Shown here piece after piece: positions 51,892-60,184 of a DNA stretch of 64,000 bases. This stretch comes from Rahnella laticis (GTDB lineage Bacteria; Pseudomonadota; Gammaproteobacteria; Enterobacterales; Enterobacteriaceae), in NCBI RefSeq assembly GCF_015644585.1, contig NZ_JADOBI010000002.1, forward strand, positions 124,001 to 188,000, given 5' to 3'. How positions within the stretch are numbered: the first letter of the stretch is position 1; every line of letters begins with the position of its first letter. The notes under the pieces are model-generated. The model was not told the origin of the DNA. It saw only the letters and a program-made list of their open reading frames with translations, and did not search any database. Both the position numbers and the translations under genes were made by a program.

Positions 51892-53402
51892 GCCGCCTCC
51901 TCGCCCGCGCCGCTGGCGGCACTGACAATCATTTCGGCGGTCGCGTCACCCGCGTTGAATTCCGCCACCATCAGCCCTTCGTGCATCACAATAATCCTGT
52001 CCGCCATGCCCATAACTTCCGGCAATTCGGAAGACACCATAATCACCGCCAGCCCGCGTCCGACCAGCTCGGACATAAACTGGTGCACCGCTGCTTTCGA
52101 ACCGATATCAATCCCTTTGGTCGGTTCATCGAGAATGATGATGTCCGGCTGCGTCGCCAGCCATTTTGCGATCACCACTTTTTGCTGATTACCGCCGGAG
52201 AGCGTGCCCACCGGCTGTTTCCAGCTCGAGGCTTTCACCTGCAACCGGCGCGCATAATCGTCGGCCAGCGCCCACTCTTTTTTATCATTGAGCACGCCGC
52301 GCGGATTGAGCTGGCTGAGCTGCGGCAGGCTGATGTTCTGGCTGATCGGCAAATCGATAATCGCGCCTTGTTTCTGGCGCTCTTCCGGCACGTACACAAT
52401 GCCCGCGCGGATAGCCTGAGAAGGGCGGGTGAAATGATGTTCTTTGCCATGGATCAGAATCTTGCCGCCGCCCGGTTGTGTCACGCCAAACAGCGCCTGC
52501 ATCAGCTCGGTTCGTCCCGCGCCAACCAGCCCGTAGAACCCGAGAATTTCGCCCTTGCGCAGTGAGAAACTGATGCCCGCAAATTCGGTCGGATGGCTGA
52601 GATTCTGCACCTGTAACACCGTTTCACCCGGTTCGCAGTTCACTTTCGGATACGCCTGGCTGACTTCGCGCCCGACCATCATCGTCACCATCTGCGGCTC
52701 GCTGATATCACAGATTTTGCCGGAGCCGACATAACTGCCGTCGCGCAGCACCGTGTAGTAATCGGAAATCGCGAAAATTTCGTCGAACTTGTGCGAGATA
52801 AACAGGATGGCTTTTCCTTCGTGTTTAAGGCGTTCGACAATCTGATAAAACTCCACGATTTCATGCTGCGACAGCGCCGCCGTCGGTTCGTCGAGGATCA
52901 CCACCTGGGCATCAAACGACAGCGCGCGGGCAATCGCCACCATATGGCGCTGCGCGATGCTCAGCTCTTTCAAAATGGCATGCGGATCGATGTTCACTTC
53001 CAGACGCGTCAGAATATCGCGCGCCTGCTGATGCATCGCCGGCCAGTTCAGCCGCTTAAAAATCCCGCCGTAAACGTAGTGGCCGACGAAGATATTTTCG
53101 GTCACGGAAAGTTCGTCAAACAGCACGGTTTCCTGATGGATGGCGGTAATACCGACTTTATGCGCGGATTCCGGATTGGGCAGTTTTATCGGAATCGCTT
53201 TATAACGCAGCTCGCCTTCTTCCGGCTGATAAATGCCGGTCATGACTTTCACCAGCGTGGATTTACCCGCGCCGTTTTCGCCAATCAGGGCCGTCACTTT
53301 TCCCGGATACAAATCCACATGCACGTTATTCAGCGCCCTGACACCCGGAAAGACCTTGCTGATGCCCTGTAATGACAAAAGCGGAGTCGTGGAATCTGTC
53401 AT
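51888..53402 (-). CDS. ABC sugar importer ATPase with two nucleotide-binding domains
   Basis: A 504-residue RbsA/RhaT/LsrA-type ATPase. The first half has GENGAGKSTLVKVMTG, SIAQRHMVAIARALSFDAQV and ILDEPTAAL. The second has the degenerate GLVGAGRTELMQALFG, then LSGGNQQKVVIAKWLA and ILDEPTKGIDIG. Both halves appear intact for this class, in which the second Walker A is naturally divergent. It is separated from the binding-protein gene by a hairpin. GGGGAA precedes the ATG. Confidence 0.9.
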   Translation of the reverse strand: MTDSTTPLLSLQGISKVFPGVRALNNVHVDLYPGKVTALIGENGAGKSTLVKVMTGIYQPEEGELRYKAIPIKLPNPESAHKVGITAIHQETVLFDELSVTENIFVGHYVYGGIFKRLNWPAMHQQARDILTRLEVNIDPHAILKELSIAQRHMVAIARALSFDAQVVILDEPTAALSQHEIVEFYQIVERLKHEGKAILFISHKFDEIFAISDYYTVLRDGSYVGSGKICDISEPQMVTMMVGREVSQAYPKVNCEPGETVLQVQNLSHPTEFAGISFSLRKGEILGFYGLVGAGRTELMQALFGVTQPGGGKILIHGKEHHFTRPSQAIRAGIVYVPEERQKQGAIIDLPISQNISLPQLSQLNPRGVLNDKKEWALADDYARRLQVKASSWKQPVGTLSGGNQQKVVIAKWLATQPDIIILDEPTKGIDIGSKAAVHQFMSELVGRGLAVIMVSSELPEVMGMADRIIVMHEGLMVAEFNAGDATAEMIVSAASGAGEEAA

Positions 53403-53435
53403 TTCGTTTCCCCTGTCTGGCTAAGCACAACAAAA

Positions 53436-53460
53436 CGGCTCACCGCAAAACGATGAGCCG
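53436..53460 (-). terminator. attenuating hairpin between binding protein and ATPase genes
   Basis: CGGCTCA/TGAGCCG stem; read leftward it is followed by TTTTGTTG. A partial terminator here would keep binding-protein mRNA in excess over the downstream subunits. Confidence 0.6.
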
Positions 53461-53469
53461 CCGTCAGGA

Positions 53470-54462
53470 TCAGAATATTTTCGAGAATTTGTCGATGTTG
53501 CTGGCGTCGTAAACAAACGGTTCAGCCATCGCGCCGCTGCCGTCCGCGTCCAGTTTCACTTTACCTAAACGCCCCATGCTGGCTTCGGTTTTGGTGGCGG
53601 TGCCTTTGACCAGATCGTCGGCCAGATAGGTTGCCGCGTAGCCAAGATCAATCGGGTTCCAGATGGCAAAACTCTTGGTCGCGCCGGATTTCACCGCGCC
53701 CGCCATTTCAGACGGCAGACCGAGGCCGGTGACGTAAACTTTGCCGATTTTGCCCTGATCTTTCACCGCCTGTGCGGCGGCCACAATCCCGACCGAAGAC
53801 GGGGAAATAATGACTTTCAGATCCGGGTAAGATTTCAATAAGCCGATAGTTTCGCGATAACTTTTATCTGACAGATCATCGCCATATGCCACAGTCACCA
53901 GATTGACGGAAGGGTACTTTGGCAGCACCTTTTTCATCTCGGCAATCCACAGATTCTGGTTGGTCGAGGTCGGTGTGGCGCTCAGTATCGCGACATCCCC
54001 TTTTTCGACATTCAGCGCTTTCAGTGCATCGGCGGCCAGTTTGACGTTGGTTTCGCCAATCAGCGCATTGTTGGACGGATTCAGGTGGATCTGACGGCCC
54101 TCTTTGGCGACGCCGGAATCCCAGGACACCACTTTAATGCCGCGCTGCATGGCTTTTTTCAGCACCGGCACCAGCGCGTCCGGGTCATTGGCGGAAACCG
54201 CAATCGCATCAACGCCCTGTGCAATCAGGCCGTTCAGCACTTCAATCTGCGCTTCGGCGGTGGTAGTGGTCGGGCCGGTGTAAATCACTTTCACATCGCC
54301 CAGCTCTTTCGCTGCCTGCTGCGCGCCAACGTTTGCCGCTTCAAAGAAACCGTTGCCCAGTGACTTTGCCACCAGCGCAATTTTCACTTCTGCCGTTGCC
54401 GCGCCTGCCAGCAGGATGCTGCTCGCGATCAGGGTGAGGCTCAGTACGTGTTTTAATTTCAT
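53470..54462 (-). CDS. periplasmic sugar-binding protein, rhamnose/AI-2 type
   Basis: A 330-residue exported protein: signal peptide LSLTLIASSILLAGAATA, then mature VKIALVAKSLGNGFFEAANV. The ligand-binding regions (AIAVSANDPDALVPVLKKAM, VVSWDSGVA) are of the RhaS (rhizobial rhamnose-binding)/LsrB type. The neighbouring AraC gene is a RhaS regulator and aldA oxidises the rhamnose product lactaldehyde, so L-rhamnose is favoured over AI-2. ATG at 54462 has CGGAG 8 nt upstream; a longer frame to 54642 lacks support. No gene symbol is given because rhaS is used for the regulator. Confidence 0.85.
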   Translation of the reverse strand: MKLKHVLSLTLIASSILLAGAATAEVKIALVAKSLGNGFFEAANVGAQQAAKELGDVKVIYTGPTTTTAEAQIEVLNGLIAQGVDAIAVSANDPDALVPVLKKAMQRGIKVVSWDSGVAKEGRQIHLNPSNNALIGETNVKLAADALKALNVEKGDVAILSATPTSTNQNLWIAEMKKVLPKYPSVNLVTVAYGDDLSDKSYRETIGLLKSYPDLKVIISPSSVGIVAAAQAVKDQGKIGKVYVTGLGLPSEMAGAVKSGATKSFAIWNPIDLGYAATYLADDLVKGTATKTEASMGRLGKVKLDADGSGAMAEPFVYDASNIDKFSKIF

Positions 54463-54862
54463 TGTTTGTACTCCGTATAAGTCTGCATAAAGTTTAACGA
54501 CCAAAAATTGCCGACGCGCCAGGCGCATGATCACGACTCTAGGAGGTTGCTGAGGATCTGACCTTTCCGCGAGTGCCAGTTCTGCGCTAACTATGGCAAA
54601 GCTGCAAAGGTTTAAGAGAACAACCTCACAAATTGATAACAATCTTGTGCAGACCCACGGAAATGCCCCGAAAAAAACCGATTTCGTGCCGGGAAAAACC
54701 GCACTGAAAGAGGGCGTAAACCTGCGTCATACGCCGGATTGCGCAAGATTGTGCCGGGAAAGAAAGGTTTTGTTCAAAAGCGGCTGGCAGATCACAATTT
54801 CAGCCCGATGGCGGCGTCAGTGACGACTAAGATATTACGATAATGTTAATAAGGAGTCGGAA
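54463..54862. promoter_or_regulatory. divergent promoter region, rhamnose importer / rhaS
   Basis: A 400-bp gap between divergent genes, with no ORF of quality. It should hold promoters for both sides and RhaS-type direct or inverted half-sites, but I could not define them confidently. Confidence 0.45.
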
Positions 54863-55681
54863 ATGACCGTGTTACGCAGTAGTGATTATTTCCCTTCAGG
54901 AAATTTCCCGGTCGCCATTGAACCCCGTTTCCCGCAGGAAACTTTTCCTGAGCATCATCACCAGGATTTCAACGAAATTGTGCTGGTCGAACAGGGCACC
55001 GGGACGCACGTTTTTAATGACCATCCGCTGATCCTCAGCGCAGGCAGCGTCTGCTTTGTGCGCCACTGCGACCACCATCTTTACGAAGATACCGACAATC
55101 TGCATCTGACCAACGTCCTGTACCGTGGCCCGAATGCGTTTCGTTTCCTCAACGGCGTCAGCGATTTATTGCCGCAGGAAGTGGATGGCATTTATCCGGC
55201 ACACTGGCGCATCAGCCCGAATCAGGTGACGCAGGCCAAAACGCTCATCGACCTGCTGGCGCGCAAAACCGTCAGCCAGACGCCGGAATCGCAGGCTCAG
55301 CATGAGCTGTATTTTATGCAGCTTTTATTGCTGCTGCGTCAGGGCAGCCGTGATGTTGGTTATCGCGGGCAGGGGGGCGACCTGAATAATCTGCTGGACT
55401 GGATGAACGAGCATTATGACGAAGAGATCAACTGGCCGGTGCTGGCGGAACAATTCTCCATGTCCCTGCGCACGCTGCATCGCCAGATGAAACAGCAAAC
55501 CGGCTGCACGCCGCTCAATTACCTCAACCGGCTGCGCCTGCTCAATGCGCGCAACATGCTGCGTTTCAGCGACAGCTCGATCACGGACATCGCCCATCAG
55601 TGCGGTTTCTGCGACAGCAATTATTTCTCAACTCTCTTTAAGCGCGAATTTGGGTATGCGCCGCGCAGCATCAGGCAGTGA
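54863..55681 (+). CDS. rhaS: L-rhamnose-responsive AraC-family activator
   Basis: A 272-residue activator strikingly like E. coli RhaS from the first residues: FPSGNFPVAIEPRFPQETFP, then PEHHHQDFNEIVLVEQGTGT in the cupin sugar-binding domain. The C-terminal double helix-turn-helix contains LAEQFSMSLRTLHRQMKQQT and ITDIAHQCGFCDSNYFSTLF. It is divergent from the rhamnose importer and followed 213 bp later by aldA on the same strand. It should activate both in the presence of L-rhamnose. rhaR and rhaBAD are not in the window. Confidence 0.9.
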   Translation: MTVLRSSDYFPSGNFPVAIEPRFPQETFPEHHHQDFNEIVLVEQGTGTHVFNDHPLILSAGSVCFVRHCDHHLYEDTDNLHLTNVLYRGPNAFRFLNGVSDLLPQEVDGIYPAHWRISPNQVTQAKTLIDLLARKTVSQTPESQAQHELYFMQLLLLLRQGSRDVGYRGQGGDLNNLLDWMNEHYDEEINWPVLAEQFSMSLRTLHRQMKQQTGCTPLNYLNRLRLLNARNMLRFSDSSITDIAHQCGFCDSNYFSTLFKREFGYAPRSIRQ

Positions 55682-55894
55682 TCTCCGCTCTTCTTAATAA
55701 CCCCCTCTGATTTGCAAAAATGTTATGTCGGGCAGACCGACCATGACATTTTTGCCATTTCTCAAAACGAACTGGCAATCACGGAAAGGTAAAAACGTCA
55801 CGGATAGAACAGGCTGTTAGAACTTTACAAAAAAGAGCTTATTTTTTAACAACTCGTTCATCATCCCTCTATCCGTTCTTTGGAGATTTCTGAC

Positions 55895-57334
55895 ATGGGC
55901 ACAGTTCAAAAACGTATGTACATCAACGGCGAATTCGTTGAAAACACCGGCGGTAAATGGATTGACGTGGTCAATCCGGCGACAGAACAGGTGATTTCGC
56001 AGATCCCGGAAGGCTCTGCGGAAGATGCGAAAAAAGCCATTGATGCTGCCGAAGCCGCGCAGCCTGGTTGGGAAGCCTTGCCTGCGGTGGAACGTGGCGT
56101 GTGGCTGCATAAAATCGCCGCCGGGATCCGCGAACGTGAAGCCGAACTGACCGAAACCATTATTGCGGAAGGCGGCAAAACCTTCGGCCTGGCGCAAACC
56201 GAAGTGCTGTTTACCGCCGATTATCTCGATTACATGGCCGAATGGGCGCGCCGTTACGAAGGCGAAATCATTCAGAGTGACCGGCCAAACGAAAACATCT
56301 TTGTGTTCCGCAAAGCCATCGGCGTGACCACCGGCATTCTGCCGTGGAACTTCCCGTTCTTCCTGATTGCGCGCAAAGCCGCACCGGCGCTGATCACCGG
56401 CAATACCATCGTGATTAAACCGAGTGAAATCACGCCGAATAACGCGGTGATTTTCGCTGAAATCATCCACAAAATCGGCCTGCCAAAAGGCGTGCTGAAC
56501 ATTGTGACCGGCTACGGGCCAACCGTCGGACAGGAACTGGCTGCCAACCCGAAAGTTGGGATGGTCAGCCTGACCGGCAGCGTCGCCGCCGGTATCGCCA
56601 CCATGACCGCCGCCGCGCAGAACGTGACGAAAGTGTCGCTGGAGCTGGGCGGTAAAGCCCCGGCCATCGTGATGGACGACGCGGATTTGGATCTGGCCGT
56701 TAAAGCCATCGTCAGTTCACGCGTGATCAATACCGGGCAGGTGTGTAACTGTGCGGAACGTGTTTACGTGCAGGAAGGCGTGTACGACGAATTCATTTCG
56801 CGGATCAGCGAGGCGATGAAAAAAGTGACCTTCGGCAATACCGCCGAGCAAAAAGAGCTGGATATGGGGCCGCTCATCAGCGGTGCGGCGTTAAAACGCG
56901 TCGAGGACAAAGTGGCGAAAGCCGTTTCACAAGGCGCAAAAGTGCTGCTGGGCGGCAAACGTCACGACGACAAAGGCTTCTTCTATCAGCCGACGGTGCT
57001 GGTGGATGTGAAACAGGACATGCAGATCATGCACGAAGAAGTGTTCGGCCCTGTGCTGCCGGTCGCGACATTCAAAACGCTGGAAGAAGCCATCACGATG
57101 GCCAACGACAGCGAATACGGGCTGACGTCTTCGATCTACACCTCCAATATCAACACCGCGATGAAAGCGCTGAAACAGCTGAAGTTCGGGGAAACCTACA
57201 TCAACCGCGAAAACTTCGAAGCGATGCAGGGCTTCCATGCGGGCTGGCGCAAATCCGGCGTCGGCGGCGCAGACGGCAAACACGGCTTGCAGGAATATCT
57301 GCAAACCCATGTCGCGTATCTGCAATTCCATTAA
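55895..57334 (+). CDS. aldA: lactaldehyde dehydrogenase
   Basis: A 479-residue aldehyde dehydrogenase, exactly the length of E. coli AldA. It oxidises L-lactaldehyde (from rhamnose or fucose breakdown) to lactate, and also glycolaldehyde. TGILPWNFPFFLIARKAAPA, LTGSVAAGIATM, LELGGKAPAIVMDDADLD and the catalytic cysteine in NTGQVCNCAERV are present. ATG 55895 has TGGAG upstream. It has its own terminator. Placement next to rhaS and the importer points to rhamnose use. Confidence 0.92.
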   Translation: MGTVQKRMYINGEFVENTGGKWIDVVNPATEQVISQIPEGSAEDAKKAIDAAEAAQPGWEALPAVERGVWLHKIAAGIREREAELTETIIAEGGKTFGLAQTEVLFTADYLDYMAEWARRYEGEIIQSDRPNENIFVFRKAIGVTTGILPWNFPFFLIARKAAPALITGNTIVIKPSEITPNNAVIFAEIIHKIGLPKGVLNIVTGYGPTVGQELAANPKVGMVSLTGSVAAGIATMTAAAQNVTKVSLELGGKAPAIVMDDADLDLAVKAIVSSRVINTGQVCNCAERVYVQEGVYDEFISRISEAMKKVTFGNTAEQKELDMGPLISGAALKRVEDKVAKAVSQGAKVLLGGKRHDDKGFFYQPTVLVDVKQDMQIMHEEVFGPVLPVATFKTLEEAITMANDSEYGLTSSIYTSNINTAMKALKQLKFGETYINRENFEAMQGFHAGWRKSGVGGADGKHGLQEYLQTHVAYLQFH

Positions 57335-57345
57335 TTCCCGCATGA

Positions 57346-57386
57346 AAACAGCCGGAGCCGGGGGAAACCGTGTTTCGGCTTTTTTA
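57346..57386 (+). terminator. terminator of aldA
   Basis: AGCCG...CGGCT with an internal GC-rich loop, followed by TTTTTTAT, shortly past the aldA stop. Confidence 0.7.
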
Positions 57387-57544
57387 TCTTAAGACTACGG
57401 CCACTAATCCTTCAAAACATCCGCTTAAAATAACTTCGATAAATAAAACAAATCCTATCTGATACAATGAGTAATTAGAATCTGATGCACCTAAGGTCTG
57501 CATCATGCGTGTCCTGAATACATCCTGCGAGCGAGCACGACAAA

Positions 57545-58636
57545 ATGAGCGTGATACAGAGCCTTATCAAACAAGCATTTGGAACCGGAAACAGTAATGA
57601 AGCCGCGAGCTTTCTGGCGAGCGCCTGTAACCGGATGAAGGCGATGGACAAAACCACCATCGCCCGCGAGGTGGAAAGTGCGCTGAAAGGCGTCAGTTTC
57701 GGCCGCTCTGATGCAGATAAGGCAAAGGTTAAAACCGTTTTTAAAGACACCGCCGTCACGCTGGAAAGACTGGCCTCGCTGGAAAAACAGGTGCGCAGCC
57801 TCACTAACGAACTGGCCGTTGCGCGCAATAAACCGGCCACCGTTAATTCTGCCAGTGGTAATACAGAAGAAATCGGGCGAATGAGGGATGAAGCATTTCG
57901 CCTGAATGCCCGGATTTCTGAGCTGCAACGTCAGGCTGAAATTCAAAGGATCCAGCACGCGGATGAACTGGCGCTGCTCCGTTCACGTCAGCGCAACGCC
58001 GGGGCTTCGACCTCGGCTGAGCTGGACGCCGCCAATAAGCTGATAAGTTACACCGGCAGCCAGATGGCTGCGATGGCGGCCGCGCGCGATAAACTGCAAC
58101 AGCGTTTAAATCAGATGGAAAGTGATACAGAACACCGCGTCGGCGAAGAAGAAAGTAAACGCCATGCCGCTAACCGTCGCGCCGATGGCAATTACGCGCT
58201 GCTCGAACAGCAAAAAGAACTCACTTGCGAGGCGAACCGGAAAATCGCCCAGCTGCGCGTCAGCCTGAAACGCGAAGAGTTTGAAGGGCAGTCAGCGAAA
58301 GAGAATCTGGTGAAATTGAAAAAGCTGCTGGCCGAACGGGATGACGAAAACGCCCGTTTAACCGAAGGTTTTCGCCAGAATGAAGAAGATTGCGAAAGGT
58401 TAGGCAACGCGCTGGAACGCACGCAGCAGGAGTTCGCGGCGTACAAAGCTAAAAAAGAACGTTTCAGCCGATGGATCCACATGCCCGGCGCCATGATGGG
58501 CATCGCCGTCTCGGCGGTCATACTCTATACCGGCGCCCAGCCGGGACATCTCTATGACAGCCTCGCCCCCGCCGCCTTCCTCGGCTGCGTGGTGTACGCG
58601 CTATCCCACATGATCGCGTACACCCGAAAAGCATAA
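57545..58636 (+). CDS. coiled-coil protein with C-terminal membrane anchor, unknown function
   Basis: A 363-residue protein I do not recognise. Residues 75-310 are charged and heptad-rich (LASLEKQVRSLTNELAVARN, LEQQKELTCEANRKIAQLRV), predicting a long coiled coil. Two hydrophobic helices follow at the C-terminus (MMGIAVSAVILYTGA and AAFLGCVVYALSHMIAY). There is no signal peptide, so it is probably cytoplasmic with a tail in the inner membrane. It stands alone between aldA and a hydrolase. A scaffold-like role is possible but nothing in the sequence proves it. Confidence 0.75.
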   Translation: MSVIQSLIKQAFGTGNSNEAASFLASACNRMKAMDKTTIAREVESALKGVSFGRSDADKAKVKTVFKDTAVTLERLASLEKQVRSLTNELAVARNKPATVNSASGNTEEIGRMRDEAFRLNARISELQRQAEIQRIQHADELALLRSRQRNAGASTSAELDAANKLISYTGSQMAAMAAARDKLQQRLNQMESDTEHRVGEEESKRHAANRRADGNYALLEQQKELTCEANRKIAQLRVSLKREEFEGQSAKENLVKLKKLLAERDDENARLTEGFRQNEEDCERLGNALERTQQEFAAYKAKKERFSRWIHMPGAMMGIAVSAVILYTGAQPGHLYDSLAPAAFLGCVVYALSHMIAYTRKA

Positions 58637-58672
58637 CCTCCGTAAAAGCCGGTTTTCACCGGCTGAACAGGC

Positions 58673-59431
58673 TTATTTCACTGCGCCTTTCGCCGCCTGT
58701 TCGATCAGTGCGGCCACTTCTTTTGGATGTGACTCGTACACGGAATGGCTGGCGCCCGCGATTTCAACGGTGTGGCTGTGAGCGCGTTTGGCGTACATCC
58801 GTTCTAAATCCGGGTTAATGATCTTGTCGGACTTCGCGACCATGTACCAGCTTGGCTTCACCTTCCATGCCGGATCCGGGATGTTGGCGGTGAACACGCT
58901 GGCGGATGTCAGCATCTGCGCCTGCGCTTCGAATTCGGCTTGTTTAAGAGGTAAATCGGCGGCGAAGTCAGCGGGGAAATTCGCCGGGTTGATGTAAAGG
59001 AAACCGTCCGGCGTTTTGGCAAAAGGGTGCGCGGAGTTCGGGAATTTCTTGCCGTTTATCGCTTCGGTTTCGCCGTTATCCAGGGCATGCGCCGCGATAT
59101 AAACCAGCCCCGCGACGTGCGGATCGTTACCCGCTTCCGTAATAATCGCGCCGCCATAGCTGTGACCGACCAGGATCGCCGGGCCGTCTTGCATATCTAA
59201 AATACGTTTGGTGGCAGCGACGTCTTCCGGGAACGACGTCAGCGGTTCCTGTACCAGCGTCACTTTATAACCGTCATGCGTCAGGATGTCGTACACCGGA
59301 CGCCAGCCCGAACCGCCGACAAATGCGCCATGAACCAGCACAATATTTTTGACCGGCGCGGCCAGTGCAGCCTGAGAACCGAACGCGGCTGCGGCGGCAA
59401 CCAGTAATGTAGAAGCTAAACGTAAACGCAT
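58673..59431 (-). CDS. exported alpha/beta hydrolase
   Basis: A 252-residue protein with a signal peptide (LASTLLVAAAAAFGSQAALA). After it comes NIVLVHGAFVGGSGWRPVYD with the oxyanion HG motif, the nucleophile elbow GHSYGG, and a C-terminal catalytic histidine in EIAGASHSVYESHP. This is the pattern of small esterases of the salicylate-esterase/EstC type. ATG at 59431 has AGAGG upstream; a longer frame to 59560 would hide the signal. The substrate is unknown. Confidence 0.82.
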   Translation of the reverse strand: MRLRLASTLLVAAAAAFGSQAALAAPVKNIVLVHGAFVGGSGWRPVYDILTHDGYKVTLVQEPLTSFPEDVAATKRILDMQDGPAILVGHSYGGAIITEAGNDPHVAGLVYIAAHALDNGETEAINGKKFPNSAHPFAKTPDGFLYINPANFPADFAADLPLKQAEFEAQAQMLTSASVFTANIPDPAWKVKPSWYMVAKSDKIINPDLERMYAKRAHSHTVEIAGASHSVYESHPKEVAALIEQAAKGAVK

Positions 59432-60184
59432 GGCATGACCTCTTTGCTTTAAATCAGAAGGAACATCGGATGTGTGATTCACTCTGAGCCCGCGGCTCTG
59501 ACAGGCGGGTGACGGCTTAATGACAAAAACGTCATGTGTGAAAACGTTTTCCCTCATCAAATCTGCGCGTCACCCGTCATCCGGTTCTATTTGTTTTGTA
59601 AAGGCAGGGCGGGGCCATATATCGGAACATTGCGCGTACGAAAATGCCGCGACTTATTCCCGCTTGCGTAAATCGTGGTCTATATTCATTCAGTAAGCGG
59701 AATTTTCTGAGGGAAATGAAACAGGATATTCCGAATTATGAGGCGCTATCTGAACAGAATTTATCGTGTTCTCAGGCTATGCAGGTTTTTTATAAATTAC
59801 TTTTTAATCAATGCCTTGAATTTACTGTAACCGCTACCATGATAAATAATTAATAACCCCGTCGTTATCGGGTTAATTTTCATGTGAAACAAGCCGTTTA
59901 TTTCATATGGGAGAAAAAACGCCACTGGTTGTATATACACGCAGGTTTTGCGCGGAGATTTAAAATGAGAATGGCCCTCAGATGTACTCTGCGTGCGGTA
60001 TTTTGTTAAAAAGTTATATTTGTAAAGTTGCGTATGTACTAACAGGAAGAAAAAAACTATAGTGACGCTCTTCACCGCTCTCAATCAGATTGGTCGATTT
60101 GTGTCTACTTCTAATGTCTAAAATTGAGATGTGCGTCGTCTTTTTTGACTCAGCCTTTTAACTTAAAACAAAAGAACTCATAAA
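59432..60184. other. 753-bp region between the hydrolase and the PQQ receptor genes
   Basis: No convincing gene. A perfect 12-bp palindrome GAAAACGTTTTC (59540-59551), of LacI/GalR-operator type, lies 109 bp before the hydrolase start. A 45-codon frame starting at ATG 59716 and a leftward frame at 59797-60084 are probably chance. The right end must carry the promoter of the receptor gene. Confidence 0.4.

Noticed and set aside
53470-54462. LsrB/AI-2 receptor assignment for the importer
   Set aside because: The family is related, but a RhaS activator and aldA alongside, and no lsrK/lsrR/lsrFG genes, favour rhamnose.
59644-60084. Small frames on both strands before the PQQ receptor (including a 45-codon one from 59716)
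   Set aside because: They overlap each other, have no recognisable features, and only a weak ribosome site supports one of them.
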